A stretch of 64,000 nt of DNA, from contig NZ_CP016591.1 in assembly GCF_001698205.1 (NCBI RefSeq), positions 1,178,001 to 1,242,000 on the forward strand, in the 5' to 3' direction. Shown here one piece after another: positions 40,355-49,392 of this stretch (positions are counted from its first letter, which is position 1; the number at the start of each line of letters is the position of its first letter). This DNA is from Tsuneonella dongtanensis. Lineage in GTDB: Bacteria > Pseudomonadota > Alphaproteobacteria > Sphingomonadales > Sphingomonadaceae. Position numbers and translations under genes: made by a program. The notes below the pieces were generated by a model. The model did no database searches. It worked only from the letters and a program-made list of their open reading frames with translations, and was not told the origin of the DNA.

Positions 40355-41113
40355 ATGAACCGTGCCCTGATCGCCTGGATGTATTCGCTCGCTGGCGAAG
40401 CCCGCAGTGAAGTTCTTGCCATTCTGACGAGCCCGGCGATCCGCACGGCGATCCTTTGGCTGGGACCGTTCGTTGGGGTCATCGTCGGGCTCGACCTTGC
40501 CGCGCATTACGGAGACGCGACCGGCGCGGCCTTGCCCGCCCAGTTCTTCATCTCGCAGGATCACAGCCTTGGCGAGTGCTTCGAGTACGCGCTGACGGGT
40601 TCGAGTGCGCTGATGCTTTTCGCAATGTGGCGCCGGCTGGGCCAGACTGCCTACCTTGCGAACGCGCTTCTGATGGTCTGGCTGACGCTCGACAACCTGA
40701 TGGAATTCCATGAGGAGTTCGGACACTGGGTCGCACCGTTCATTTCGCTCCCGGCCAATTCTCCGGTGCACGCCAACGATATCGGCGAAATGCTGTTTTT
40801 CGGTATGATCGGCGGGTTCTGGCTGATCGGTCTGGCGAGCGCGGTATTCGGGGCACAGGCACGGGCCGCGGTGCGCAGTCTCTACATCGCCTGCGGCATC
40901 GGCTGCGCAGCGGTTTTCGGGGTGGTCGTGGACATGATGGTCACGTGGGGTCCGCACACACTTGCCCAGACCAATTTCCAGGCCTGGCTGGAAGACGGAG
41001 GGGAATTCGCCTTCCTCAACCTGACCTTCCTGATGGTCGTCGCATTCTTCCACGTCGAGCGCATGGCCTGGCGTCAGAAGGGCGACGCCAACAGGTCGCC
41101 CGCTGCGGTCTAG
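40355..41113 (+). CDS. unrecognised polytopic membrane protein
   Basis: 252 residues with about six transmembrane segments. I do not recognise the family. A striking acidic/histidine cluster occurs between helices (MEFHEEFGHW) and another before the next helix (VHANDIGEM), plus WGPHT later; these could bind a metal. ATG 40355 is preceded by AAGGA. The 133 bases upstream contain GTTAAC twice and a short GC hairpin (40244-40258). Convergent with a GNAT gene, four bases between stops. Confidence 0.75.
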   Translation: MNRALIAWMYSLAGEARSEVLAILTSPAIRTAILWLGPFVGVIVGLDLAAHYGDATGAALPAQFFISQDHSLGECFEYALTGSSALMLFAMWRRLGQTAYLANALLMVWLTLDNLMEFHEEFGHWVAPFISLPANSPVHANDIGEMLFFGMIGGFWLIGLASAVFGAQARAAVRSLYIACGIGCAAVFGVVVDMMVTWGPHTLAQTNFQAWLEDGGEFAFLNLTFLMVVAFFHVERMAWRQKGDANRSPAAV

Positions 41114-41117
41114 GGCT

Positions 41118-41636
41118 TCAGAGGCGCAGTTCGTACAGGAACTCGTCGTCGCGGTGATTGCCGACCCAGAAGTCTATGTCCGCGACCTTGACGAAGCCGT
41201 ACCGCTGATAGAATCGCTGGGCGCCGAAGTTCTCGCTGTAGACCGATAGCTGGATGGCGTCGCAGGAGCGCCGGCGCGCTTCGCTGATCACCTCATCCAT
41301 CAGCGCCGCGCCGATGCCTTGGCCGGTCGCCGATTGCAGGCAGTAGAGCTGGTTGAGGAAGGCCGGCGACGCTGGCTTGGGTTCGGGCCGCTCCTCCATG
41401 CCCTTGCCGACCACGGTCAGGCTGTACCCGACGATCGCGCCGCCGATTTCGCAGACCGTCAGGCTCGTATCGGCGTCTTCGACCGCGGCCGCGAACCGCT
41501 CCTGCGTGCGCCATTCCGTGAAGAACTTCTCGAGATCCTCGGGCGCATAGAGATGGCCGAATGCATCCGCGAAGCTGCGCCGGCCGACCGAGACCAGCTC
41601 TTCCACATCGTTCAAGGAAGCGGGGCGCAGGATCAT
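41118..41636 (-). CDS. GNAT family N-acetyltransferase
   Basis: 172 residues. ILRPASLNDVEELVSVGRRSF, then the acetyl-CoA loop QSATGQGIGAALMDEV and a C-terminal SENFGAQRFYQRYGFVKV, as in RimI/PhnO-like acetyltransferases. ATG 41636 follows GCAGGAG. Substrate unknown. It lies downstream of, and in line with, the mechanosensitive-channel gene's strand but is placed before it in reading distance of 40 bases, so co-transcription is uncertain. Confidence 0.88.
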   Translation of the reverse strand: MILRPASLNDVEELVSVGRRSFADAFGHLYAPEDLEKFFTEWRTQERFAAAVEDADTSLTVCEIGGAIVGYSLTVVGKGMEERPEPKPASPAFLNQLYCLQSATGQGIGAALMDEVISEARRRSCDAIQLSVYSENFGAQRFYQRYGFVKVADIDFWVGNHRDDEFLYELRL

Positions 41637-41675
41637 CTCCTGCGCCCCGTAGGCGAATTCCCATCCCGGTTGAAG

Positions 41676-42896
41676 TCAGACCGTGGGCGGAACGTCCGTT
41701 TTGCGCGTGCGCGCGCTCGGGCTGCGCCCGCCCGGCAGCTCGGCGTCCCATTGCTCCAGTTTGCGGCCTGCCCAGTCGCGCCCGCCGAGCCCGAAGGCCA
41801 GCGCCGCCGCCACTGCCCCGCCGATCACCAGCGCGGCGAAGAATATCCTGACGATCTCGTCGCCCACCTGCATGAAGCTGAGACCCATGAAGGTGAATAC
41901 GAAGATCGTCGCGAACTTCACGATGGTGGCCGCCAGGCTCTCCTCGCCCGCGCCGCTGATCATCCGCACCAGAAGGCGCGCGATCAGGAAGCCGACCATG
42001 ATCACGACCGCGCCGAAGACTACACGGCCGCCGAGCTCGAGCACCTGGTCGAGGATGGCGGTCAGCTCGGGGAAACCGAGCAACCGGGTCGCGGCGATGG
42101 CAAAGAAAAGCACGATGGCGATCTGAGTGACCCGTGCGATGACGTCGGTCGCGGTGGTGTTGTCGGGCAGCAGCTCGGTCGCGCCGATCGCCCGGTCCAC
42201 GCCCAGTCCGACGAGCACCTCCTTGATCAGCGTCACGACGAACTTGCTGATGAGGTAGCCGATGCCGAGCAGCAGCGCCGCGCCGATGATCCGCGGGATC
42301 GCGTCGAAGATGAGCTGGAGCATCCCGCTCGCAGGTGCCGAGACGCTTTCGAGGTCGAGCGCGTCGAGGGCCAGGATCGATACGAAGATCACGATCAGGG
42401 CATAGACTATCGTGCCGATCGTGGTCGAAATCGCGGTGTTGCCGGTCATCGTGTCGACGCCGCCACGGTTGGCCCACTTGTCGAAGTCGACCGTCTGCAA
42501 GGCGGTGACAACAATGTCGCGCACGATGCGGGCGATCATGAGGCCGATGAAGAAGATCAGCCCGGCACCGACGAGCCGCGGCAGGAACGCCATGACGTTG
42601 TCGAGCAAGGTGTCGAGCGGGCCGACCACGTTGCCGAGGCCCAGAACGCTCAGGATCACCATCAGGCCGAACAGCCAGATCAGCAGCCCTACGATCTTGC
42701 CGAGGCTTTCTCCCAGGCTCGCACCACTCCCTGTAGCACGCCGGAAGAAGCCGACGTTGTCGACCAGTTTTGCGAATGCCCACTTGGCGGCTCGCGCCAG
42801 GAGCCAGGTCGCGACCAGGACTGCCAGAGCGAGCAGGATCTTCTGCCCGATCTCCAAGGCCAGGGCTTCGTCGAAGCGATAACTTCCCATTTGCAT
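41676..42896 (-). CDS. mechanosensitive channel-family protein with conserved TM-helix repeats
   Basis: 406 residues. Repeated units of the pattern ALLLGIGYLISKFVV, GLIFFIGLMIARIVRDIVV and GAVVIMVGFLIARLLVRM match the 'conserved TM helix' (PF05552-type) repeats of small-conductance mechanosensitive-channel relatives; a classical MscS beta domain is not visible. Probably releases solutes under membrane tension, but this is by family only. ATG 42896 follows GGAGAG; a second ATG lies two codons in. Confidence 0.82.
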   Translation of the reverse strand: MQMGSYRFDEALALEIGQKILLALAVLVATWLLARAAKWAFAKLVDNVGFFRRATGSGASLGESLGKIVGLLIWLFGLMVILSVLGLGNVVGPLDTLLDNVMAFLPRLVGAGLIFFIGLMIARIVRDIVVTALQTVDFDKWANRGGVDTMTGNTAISTTIGTIVYALIVIFVSILALDALDLESVSAPASGMLQLIFDAIPRIIGAALLLGIGYLISKFVVTLIKEVLVGLGVDRAIGATELLPDNTTATDVIARVTQIAIVLFFAIAATRLLGFPELTAILDQVLELGGRVVFGAVVIMVGFLIARLLVRMISGAGEESLAATIVKFATIFVFTFMGLSFMQVGDEIVRIFFAALVIGGAVAAALAFGLGGRDWAGRKLEQWDAELPGGRSPSARTRKTDVPPTV

Positions 42897-43030
42897 AACA
42901 CCGCTCTCCCCTTCAGCGATAAGGCCACAAGTCTATCATGTCGTAGGGTAATTCGCGAAATCGGGCGGTGGATAAGTCGCCTTCGCGCGCAGTCGTCGAC
43001 AGACCCCTTGCGGACGGCTATCCCGCCGGA

Positions 43031-44074
43031 ATGCGGAAATCTCTCCTCGCCATCCTGGGGCTCGCCATGACATTCACGATGCCGGCCTTGGCGCACGATG
43101 CTCCTTCCAAGCCGGACTGGAGCTTTGCGATCCACGGCGGTGCGGGCGTCCTGCAGCGCGACCGCATGACACCCGAGAAGCAGGCGGAGTACCGGACCGC
43201 GCTGCAGGCTGCGCTCGACGCAGGGTCCAAGGTCCTCCGCGAGGGCGGAACGTCGATCGACGCGGTGACCGCAGCGATCACGATCCTCGAGGACGATCCC
43301 AAGTTCAACGCCGGCCGCGGGGCGGTGTTCACCTGGGAGGGGATCAACGAGCTCGACGCCTCGATCATGGACGGAAACGGGCGCAAGGCCGGTGCGATCG
43401 CAGGCGTCCATGTCGTCCGCCACCCCATCCTGCTCGCCAAGGCGGTGATGCAAGACGGACGCCACGTGCTCCTGTCGGGCAAGGGCGCCGAAGAGTTCGC
43501 GATGGACCGCGATCTGGAGATCGTCCCGCCCGAATTTTTCGCCACCGAGGAACGGCGCGAGCAGCTCGAAAGGCTTAAGGCGAAGAACCTGTCCGCGCTC
43601 GATGTCGAGTTCAAGTACGGCACCGTCGGTGCGGTTGCACGTGACAGCGCGGGCCACCTCGCGGCGGGTACTTCGACCGGAGGTATGACCGGCAAGCGGT
43701 GGGGCCGCATCGGCGACAGCCCGCTGATCGGTGCCGGCACTTATGCCGACGACGCCTCGTGCGCTGTAAGCGCGACCGGGTCGGGCGAATACTTCATCCG
43801 CGTGGCGGTCGCCCATTCGATCTGTGAGCGGGTCAAGGCCGCGCGCCGCATGACCCTGGCCGGCGAAACGCAGGACGTGCCGCTGACGACCGAAGTACTT
43901 CAGGGCATCGTCGATGGCGTGATTGCCGAGGTCGGCGAACTCGGCGGAGACGGCGGCGTCATCGTCGTCAGCCCCAGCGGAGAGCCCGTGTTCTCGATGA
44001 ACACTCCGGGCATGTACCGCGGCCGGGCCACTGCCAACGGCCTCAACGAAGTGGCGATCTTCGCCGACGAGTGA
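43031..44074 (+). CDS. isoaspartyl peptidase / L-asparaginase type 2
   Basis: 347 residues, exported (signal peptide about 1-22, ALAHDAP). Ntn-hydrolase that self-cleaves before the catalytic threonine, here in KYGTVGAVARD (about two thirds along). Other motifs are FAIHGGAGVL near the start, FNAGRGAVFTWEG, and GTSTGGMTGKRWGRIGDSPLIGAG. Hydrolyses beta-aspartyl peptides and asparagine. ATG 43031 gives the signal peptide; the ribosome site is weak. Convergent with the beta-lactamase gene. Confidence 0.93.
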   Translation: MRKSLLAILGLAMTFTMPALAHDAPSKPDWSFAIHGGAGVLQRDRMTPEKQAEYRTALQAALDAGSKVLREGGTSIDAVTAAITILEDDPKFNAGRGAVFTWEGINELDASIMDGNGRKAGAIAGVHVVRHPILLAKAVMQDGRHVLLSGKGAEEFAMDRDLEIVPPEFFATEERREQLERLKAKNLSALDVEFKYGTVGAVARDSAGHLAAGTSTGGMTGKRWGRIGDSPLIGAGTYADDASCAVSATGSGEYFIRVAVAHSICERVKAARRMTLAGETQDVPLTTEVLQGIVDGVIAEVGELGGDGGVIVVSPSGEPVFSMNTPGMYRGRATANGLNEVAIFADE

Positions 44075-44078
44075 CCGG

Positions 44079-44993
44079 TCAGGTCAGCACGATCGTGTAA
44101 TTGCGGCGGACCCACGTGGTAAGCGTGCGCCCGACCTCGGCAAAGGCCTCGTCGACTTTTGCGGCGGCGATCGGGGCGTCCACCGGCGACTGGTGATACA
44201 CCGCGAATGCGATCGGCTCGGAAGCAGGCCCGACCACATAGCCGATATCGCCGCGGGCATAACCCATGCCCGGCCAGTTGCCGCTGTTGCCAGTCTTGTC
44301 GCCTGCTTCCCAAGTGCTCGGCACGCCTGCGCGGACTTTCGTGAGGCCGGTCGTCGCACCCGCCAGCCATTTGCGCAAACTCGCTCGCGATGGGACCGGA
44401 AGCACGCTTTCGCCCAGCAACCGCCCAATCGTGCCTGCCATCGCGGCGGGGGTGGTGGTGTTGCGCGGATCGCCTTGCGGCACGAAATTGAGCTGCGGTT
44501 CGATGTCGTCGAGGCGGCTGACATCGTCGCCGAACGCGCGCCAGAAAGCGGTGAGCGCCGCAGGGCCGCCGAGACGCGCGAGCAGCAGGTTCGCCGCGGT
44601 GTTATCCGAAGCCTCCACCGCTGCCTGCGCCAGTTCGCGCAAGGTTGCGCCGGTCGCCAGTCGCTCTTTCGCGAACGGGGCATAGGACTGAAGGTCCGCC
44701 TCGGTCCAGCGCATGACCCTGTCGGCATCGACATCGTCCGCCTTCGCCAGCAACAGCGCGGCGAGCGAGGCCTTGAATGTCGAGGCCATCGGAAAGCGTT
44801 CGCCCGCCCGGTATCCCAGCGTCAGCCGCTGGACCGGGTCGACGAACGCGACCCCCAAGCGCCCGCCGGCGGCGACCTCGATCAGCCGCAGCTTGGCCTC
44901 CAGCCTGCCGTCGGGCGCGGTATTCAGAGGCACGCAGCCGCTCGCCGCGACCGCCGCCGCGCCGACGATGATGCCCCTCCGATCGATCCTCAC
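44079..44993 (-). CDS. class A beta-lactamase, Tat-type lipoprotein signal
   Basis: Serine beta-lactamase of 304 residues. Catalytic serine in STFK (SxxK), SDN in EASDNTAAN, the general-base glutamate in DDIEPQLN and the KTG triad in GDKTGNSG. The N-terminus RIDRRGIIVGAAAVAASGC joins a twin-arginine start to a lipobox, suggesting Tat export and membrane anchoring. GTG 44993 overlaps the upstream GNAT stop (GTGA). No LysR/AmpR regulator is adjacent. Spectrum unknown. Confidence 0.93.
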   Translation of the reverse strand: MRIDRRGIIVGAAAVAASGCVPLNTAPDGRLEAKLRLIEVAAGGRLGVAFVDPVQRLTLGYRAGERFPMASTFKASLAALLLAKADDVDADRVMRWTEADLQSYAPFAKERLATGATLRELAQAAVEASDNTAANLLLARLGGPAALTAFWRAFGDDVSRLDDIEPQLNFVPQGDPRNTTTPAAMAGTIGRLLGESVLPVPSRASLRKWLAGATTGLTKVRAGVPSTWEAGDKTGNSGNWPGMGYARGDIGYVVGPASEPIAFAVYHQSPVDAPIAAAKVDEAFAEVGRTLTTWVRRNYTIVLT

Positions 44994-45454
44994 AGGCGCT
45001 TCTCCATGCACAGGCTGAATTCGTCGGAGACATAGTCTCCGAAGGGCGCGCATTCGGCAAATCCGTTGGCAGCGTAGAGACGATGGGCATCGGCAAACGG
45101 GGCAGGGCGGCCGGTTTCGAGCCCGAGCCAGGTCATTCCGCGCGCCTTGGCTTCGGCAATCAGATGGTCGAGCATCGCGCGGCCCGCGCCCTTGCCGCGA
45201 TACGCCGGAGCGGCGCGCATCGACTTCAGCTCGCCGTGCCCGTCTCCGAGATCCTTGAGTGCACCCACCGCTGCCAGTTCGTTTCCGTCCCAGGCGGAAT
45301 AGAACGTCACATCCGATGCGCGCAGTCGTTCGGCGGGCATCGCGTGAACTTTGCACGCAGGAGACCAGCGATGCATCTCGTCGAGATGCAGTTGGAGAAG
45401 TGCAAGAACCGCGGAACCGGTCAGATCATCGTGCAGGACGGAGTAACCTCGCAT
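44990..45454 (-). CDS. GNAT family N-acetyltransferase coupled to the beta-lactamase
   Basis: 154 residues. After GYSVLHDDLTG the protein has VLALLQLHLDEMHRWSP, the acetyl-CoA loop YRGKGAGRAMLDHLIAEA and a C-terminal RLYAANGFAECAPF, a PhnO/YsnE-like pattern. Its stop overlaps the beta-lactamase start by four bases, implying co-translation. Acceptor unknown; whether it modifies an antibiotic cannot be told from sequence. Confidence 0.88.
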   Translation of the reverse strand: MRGYSVLHDDLTGSAVLALLQLHLDEMHRWSPACKVHAMPAERLRASDVTFYSAWDGNELAAVGALKDLGDGHGELKSMRAAPAYRGKGAGRAMLDHLIAEAKARGMTWLGLETGRPAPFADAHRLYAANGFAECAPFGDYVSDEFSLCMEKRL

Positions 45455-45637
45455 CGGTAAGCTATCCCTGAAAGCCGAACGAATGACCGCGGTCGGCAGA
45501 CTCGACATGCCGGGAATTACCGGTAATGTGCAAGGGCTTGGGGCCGGCCCGTACAATAGGGGCTATTCGAAGGGTCGCCCGACTCCAAAGCATGCAGGAG
45601 CGCGCTTTTGCGCGGGTCGCTTTGGGGAGAATATCAG

Positions 45638-46084
45638 ATGATGAAACTCGGACTGGCCGCCTTGGGTGCGGCTGCTTTGGTCGTTTCGGTTCCGGCCTTC
45701 GCGCAGGACGATCCGTATCCGCTCGTTGGCGGCGACTATGTCGAAGTGACCGGCATCGAACTGAGCGACGGCGCCGCGCTGCGCTATGCCCAATGGCTCG
45801 CCGGCGAGTGGCGCGCGAACGAGGACTTCTTCGTCGCGCAGGGTTGGAACACCCGCTACGAACTGCTGACCAACGAATTCCCGCGCAAGGGCGAGCCGGA
45901 CATCTACATCGTCCGCTATTTCCCGAAGTTCATCGACAATGCGGAAGGCGAGAAGCGCCGTAAGATCATGATGGAACGCTACAAGCGGACCGAGCAGAAG
46001 CTGCAGGAGGAATCGGCTGGGCGTGCGACCTACCGCACCGTCGGCGGCTCGATGCTGCTGCGCAAGCAGGAATGGAAGAAGTAA
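45638..46084 (+). CDS. exported hypothetical protein
   Basis: 148 residues with a clear signal peptide (ending AFAQ, about residue 26). The mature part has DYVEVTGIELSDGAALRYAQWLAGEW, NEFPRKGEPDIYIVRYFP and a basic helical C-terminus (RYKRTEQKLQEESAG). I do not recognise a named domain. ATG 45638 lies eight bases after GGGGAGA; ATG 45641 is the alternative. Own transcription unit, convergent with the RDD gene. Confidence 0.8.
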   Translation: MMKLGLAALGAAALVVSVPAFAQDDPYPLVGGDYVEVTGIELSDGAALRYAQWLAGEWRANEDFFVAQGWNTRYELLTNEFPRKGEPDIYIVRYFPKFIDNAEGEKRRKIMMERYKRTEQKLQEESAGRATYRTVGGSMLLRKQEWKK

Positions 46085-46120
46085 CCTAGCCTCTCAGGCA
46101 GGGGGAAAAGGCGGGCGGGT

Positions 46121-47044
46121 TCAGCCGGTGCTGAACTTGTCCGCCTTTCGCTTGCCGAAGCGCATCCCTCCCTCGAGCCGGGCGCGCAGCTGCGCGTAAT
46201 AGGCTTCCAGGAACGCGCGTTCGTCGCCGGAGCCCGGATCCCACCCGATCTTTCGGCAGATCGCAGCGTGGACCGATACGATCGCTTCCGGCCGATTCTC
46301 GCGCAACACGCGTTCCAGCGTCTGGAGCTCGTGCTCGCCATAGACGGCGAGGTCCGCATCTCCGAAGCGATAGGTCGCACCGGTCGCTGCGCTGGGACCG
46401 CGTGCCGCGCCTTCGATCGAGAGCGCCTGCGCCAGCCTGGTCCGCGGCGCCTCGACCACCCAAGTGCCCGCCACAAGGTCGCCGGCCCGCAGCGAGTCGC
46501 GGTTGAAGAACGGAAACAGCGCGAAGACGAGGAGCCACACGAGCCCGGCGATCCCCGCCGAACCGGCTTCGCCGCTGGGTGCGACCAGGAGCAGGACGAG
46601 GGGAAGGAACAGCTCGATGTCGCGCAGCAGGTTTCGCGCGATCACCGCCTCCGCGGTCAACCTGCCGCCGCCTCCGGATTGCTCGGGGCGGGCGGCCACC
46701 CGGATGCCCAGGATGCGCTTGCCCGGCGTCGCTCCCCGTGGACCGAGCTCGAATGCGAGGAAGTAGCCATTCCACGCAAGGAACCAGAACAGCATCCACA
46801 CGATCTGCAGGAATTCGCCTGCGCCGCCCTTCCGGCCGCCATCGTCGAGCCCTTGGAGGCCGCCCGCGACCCATGCGAAAAGCGTCGTGACCGCGATCGT
46901 CCCCAACAGCAGGATGAGGTAGTCGATGAACAGCGCCCCCGCCCTTGCGCCGCGCGTCGCGAGCACGAAGGGCAGGGCAATGCCCTCGGGTGTCACCACC
47001 GTGCGCCGACGCTTCGCATCGTATCGTGCCGATGCCGCGGTCAC
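46121..47044 (-). CDS. RDD family membrane protein
   Basis: 307 residues. The RDD domain is N-terminal: ATRGARAGALFIDYLILLL (R and D at the domain start) and FLAFELGPRGATPGKRILGIRV, then NLLRDIELFLPL. A cytosolic C-terminal part of about 120 residues is rich in Ala/Arg/Glu. Function unknown; RDD proteins are proposed transporters. Last gene of the DUF4129-DUF4350-moxR-DUF58-spoIIM-RDD unit; its GTG overlaps the SpoIIM stop (GTGA). Confidence 0.87.
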   Translation of the reverse strand: MTAASARYDAKRRRTVVTPEGIALPFVLATRGARAGALFIDYLILLLGTIAVTTLFAWVAGGLQGLDDGGRKGGAGEFLQIVWMLFWFLAWNGYFLAFELGPRGATPGKRILGIRVAARPEQSGGGGRLTAEAVIARNLLRDIELFLPLVLLLVAPSGEAGSAGIAGLVWLLVFALFPFFNRDSLRAGDLVAGTWVVEAPRTRLAQALSIEGAARGPSAATGATYRFGDADLAVYGEHELQTLERVLRENRPEAIVSVHAAICRKIGWDPGSGDERAFLEAYYAQLRARLEGGMRFGKRKADKFSTG

Positions 47045-48075
47045 GATGCCTGCCCCGAGGGTCTGCGGCGGAACGCGAAGAAGTAGGCGAGCCAGCCGGC
47101 GAGCATCGCGCCGCCGATCGTCAGTCGCTCCCACGTTTCCCCCACGAGCTGGCGCGGGAACGCTTCGAGCAGCGCGGCGATAACCAGCATGAGCACGACC
47201 CCGGCCATGACCGTAGCCGCGCGTCTCCCGGCGGCGGCGGTCGCGGCCATCACCGAGCGGTCTCCGGGAAACGCCATCGCGCGCCCGACATGGAGTCCCG
47301 CCGCACCGGCGAGCAGGATCGCAAACAGTTCGGTCGTGCCGTGGACCGACAGCCAGGCGATGAAATCCAGCGTCAGATCCTGTGTCGAAAACAGCCATAT
47401 CATCGCGCCGAGCGTCGCCATTTCCTTCAGCAGCAGCATCAGCGTCGGAATTCCAAAGGCGAACCCCAGTGCGAAGGCGAGGATCGCAACCCCGGCGTTG
47501 TTCTGGAAGAGGAATGCCGCGAAGCCGCTGAGGCCAGCCGCGGTCTCTTCGGTGCCGAGCGCCTTCAGCAGAACTTCGCGGCTGGCTCCCGGCACACGGG
47601 TGTCGGCGAACTGGCTCGGGACGAGGGTCCAGTACCAGTCCTCGTTCTGATGGACGAGCAGCCAGCCCGCGATGCCGCCCGCGATCATGACCGCGAGGGC
47701 AATGCATATGTCGAGCCAGATGCCGCGCACCGCGGCGCTGAGGCCTCCGCCGAGAAATTCGGCGAACCACCGGGCGAAACCCTGCCGCGGGCCGTAGACC
47801 TGGTACCAGGCCCGCTGCACGAGACCCTCAAGGTAGGCGAGGGTTGCCGCATCGAGCGACGTCTCGCGCGCGACCGACAGGCTCGATGCGGCCGTGCGGT
47901 AGAGCGCGGGAAGTGCCAGCACGTCCTCGTCCGACAGCTTGCGGAAACGCCCCTTCTCCATCTCGCCGACGATGCGTTCGAGCCGCTTCCAGTCGTCCTC
48001 GCGCGCCAGGCGAAACCGGTCCGAGCGCAGCACCGCGGCCTCGATCGCCCCTCCATCGGTGGCAAGTGCGGTCAC
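47041..48075 (-). CDS. SpoIIM-like (stage II sporulation M superfamily) membrane protein
   Basis: 344 residues. A cytosolic N-terminal helical region (about 1-110; DWKRLERIVGEMEKGRF, YRTAASSLSVARE), then five or six transmembrane helices with the family block NNAGVAILAFALGFAFGIPTL and ELFAILLAGAAGLHVG. In Bacillus SpoIIM works with SpoIID/P in engulfment; this organism does not sporulate, so the role differs. GTG start overlaps the DUF58 stop. Confidence 0.87.
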   Translation of the reverse strand: MTALATDGGAIEAAVLRSDRFRLAREDDWKRLERIVGEMEKGRFRKLSDEDVLALPALYRTAASSLSVARETSLDAATLAYLEGLVQRAWYQVYGPRQGFARWFAEFLGGGLSAAVRGIWLDICIALAVMIAGGIAGWLLVHQNEDWYWTLVPSQFADTRVPGASREVLLKALGTEETAAGLSGFAAFLFQNNAGVAILAFALGFAFGIPTLMLLLKEMATLGAMIWLFSTQDLTLDFIAWLSVHGTTELFAILLAGAAGLHVGRAMAFPGDRSVMAATAAAGRRAATVMAGVVLMLVIAALLEAFPRQLVGETWERLTIGGAMLAGWLAYFFAFRRRPSGQAS

Positions 48076-49385
48076 GCGATCGCTCCCTTGCGCTTTGCGT
48101 CGAGGTAGCGGTCGATGAGGCGATATCCGATCGCGTCCCACGGCGCTTCGATCACGTCGATGCCCAGCTGGCGCAGGCGCTGGAGCACCAGCGCGCGCTG
48201 GCGGGCGAGGGTGTCCGCGGCGACCGCGGTGGCCAGCGCGTCGATCGTGGCAGGCTCTTCGCGCTGGATCGCGGCGAGTTCGCTGTCCTCGACGGTCACG
48301 AACAGGACGAGATGCTTGTCGACTAGCCGCCCGAGGCTCTCCACCATCAGCTCGGCGCTCGTCGGATCGGAGAACTCCGAGAACAGGACGATCATGCTGC
48401 GCCGCCTGAGGCGCGCCGCGAGCGTCGCCAGGGCGAGCGTGAAGTTCGGCTCCTCGGCACGGTAATCGAGCGCGGCGGCGGCCGATTGCAGGCGGTGGAA
48501 TGCGCGCGTCTCACCATAGAACGGGGTCATGACTTCGGGCCGCCGGGCAAAGCCGAACAGGCTCACCCGGTCGCCGCCCTTGATCGCCACCCAGGCGGCG
48601 GTGAGCGCGGCGCTGACCGCGCGATCGATCCGCGGCAATCCCTCGACCGGCTCGCACATGGCCTGCCCGCAGTCGAAGGCGAAGACGATCTGGTTGTTGC
48701 GCTCGGCCTCGTTCTCGCGGGCATAGAGCCGCGAGTGGCGTGCGCTCGACTTCCAGTCGATCCGCCGCCGGTCCATGCCCGGCTGGTATTCGCTGAGCGC
48801 CTCGAACTGGGTGCCTTCGCCGCGGATGCGCCGGGCGACGGTGCCGAGCGAGGCGTCGCGCATGAAATGCTGAAGCGCCGGGCTGCGGACGGGCGAAAGG
48901 TCGGGCCAGATGCGCACCGCCTGGTCGAGGGAGTGCGTGGCCAGTCGCGCGCCGAGGCCGAGCGGACCGCTCCAGCGGAGCCAGACGCGCTCCAGCGGCG
49001 CCGTCCCGCGGCGCACCGGCCTGACGGTCGCTTCGCCCTGCCATGCGCCGTCGGCCGGGCCAAGCGCCATCGCGGTGCGGCCCGAGGGATCGAGGCGCGG
49101 ATCGAATGCGAGAGTGGCTTCGATCGATCCGCCCGGCACGCGGCCCGCAAGGTCGACCAGCACCCGCACCACCAGCGGCTCACCCACCTCGCTGTCGGCC
49201 GGCGCGACGACCCGCCATTCGATCAGTCGTCCCGCCATCGCGCCGTCGAGCAGTACCAGCAACACAAGCACCAGCGCCGCCGCCGGGGCGACCGTCCAGG
49301 CGCCCGGGGTCGAGGCCGCGACGATCAGCGCCACCGGCGCGAACAGCGCCGCGATCCATGCCGTGCGGGCAGTGGGGACGATCAC
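48072..49385 (-). CDS. DUF58 domain protein (vWA-like partner of MoxR)
   Basis: 437 residues. Two N-terminal transmembrane helices, a beta-rich middle, and the DUF58 block YQPGMDRRRIDWKSSARHSRLYAREN followed by QIVFAFDCGQAM, a degenerate vWA-type MIDAS strand. DUF58 proteins pair with MoxR ATPases and are thought to be the target or adaptor. GTG 49385 lies 7 bases after the moxR stop. Confidence 0.9.
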   Translation of the reverse strand: MIVPTARTAWIAALFAPVALIVAASTPGAWTVAPAAALVLVLLVLLDGAMAGRLIEWRVVAPADSEVGEPLVVRVLVDLAGRVPGGSIEATLAFDPRLDPSGRTAMALGPADGAWQGEATVRPVRRGTAPLERVWLRWSGPLGLGARLATHSLDQAVRIWPDLSPVRSPALQHFMRDASLGTVARRIRGEGTQFEALSEYQPGMDRRRIDWKSSARHSRLYARENEAERNNQIVFAFDCGQAMCEPVEGLPRIDRAVSAALTAAWVAIKGGDRVSLFGFARRPEVMTPFYGETRAFHRLQSAAAALDYRAEEPNFTLALATLAARLRRRSMIVLFSEFSDPTSAELMVESLGRLVDKHLVLFVTVEDSELAAIQREEPATIDALATAVAADTLARQRALVLQRLRQLGIDVIEAPWDAIGYRLIDRYLDAKRKGAIA

Positions 49386-49392
49386 GAGGGCA

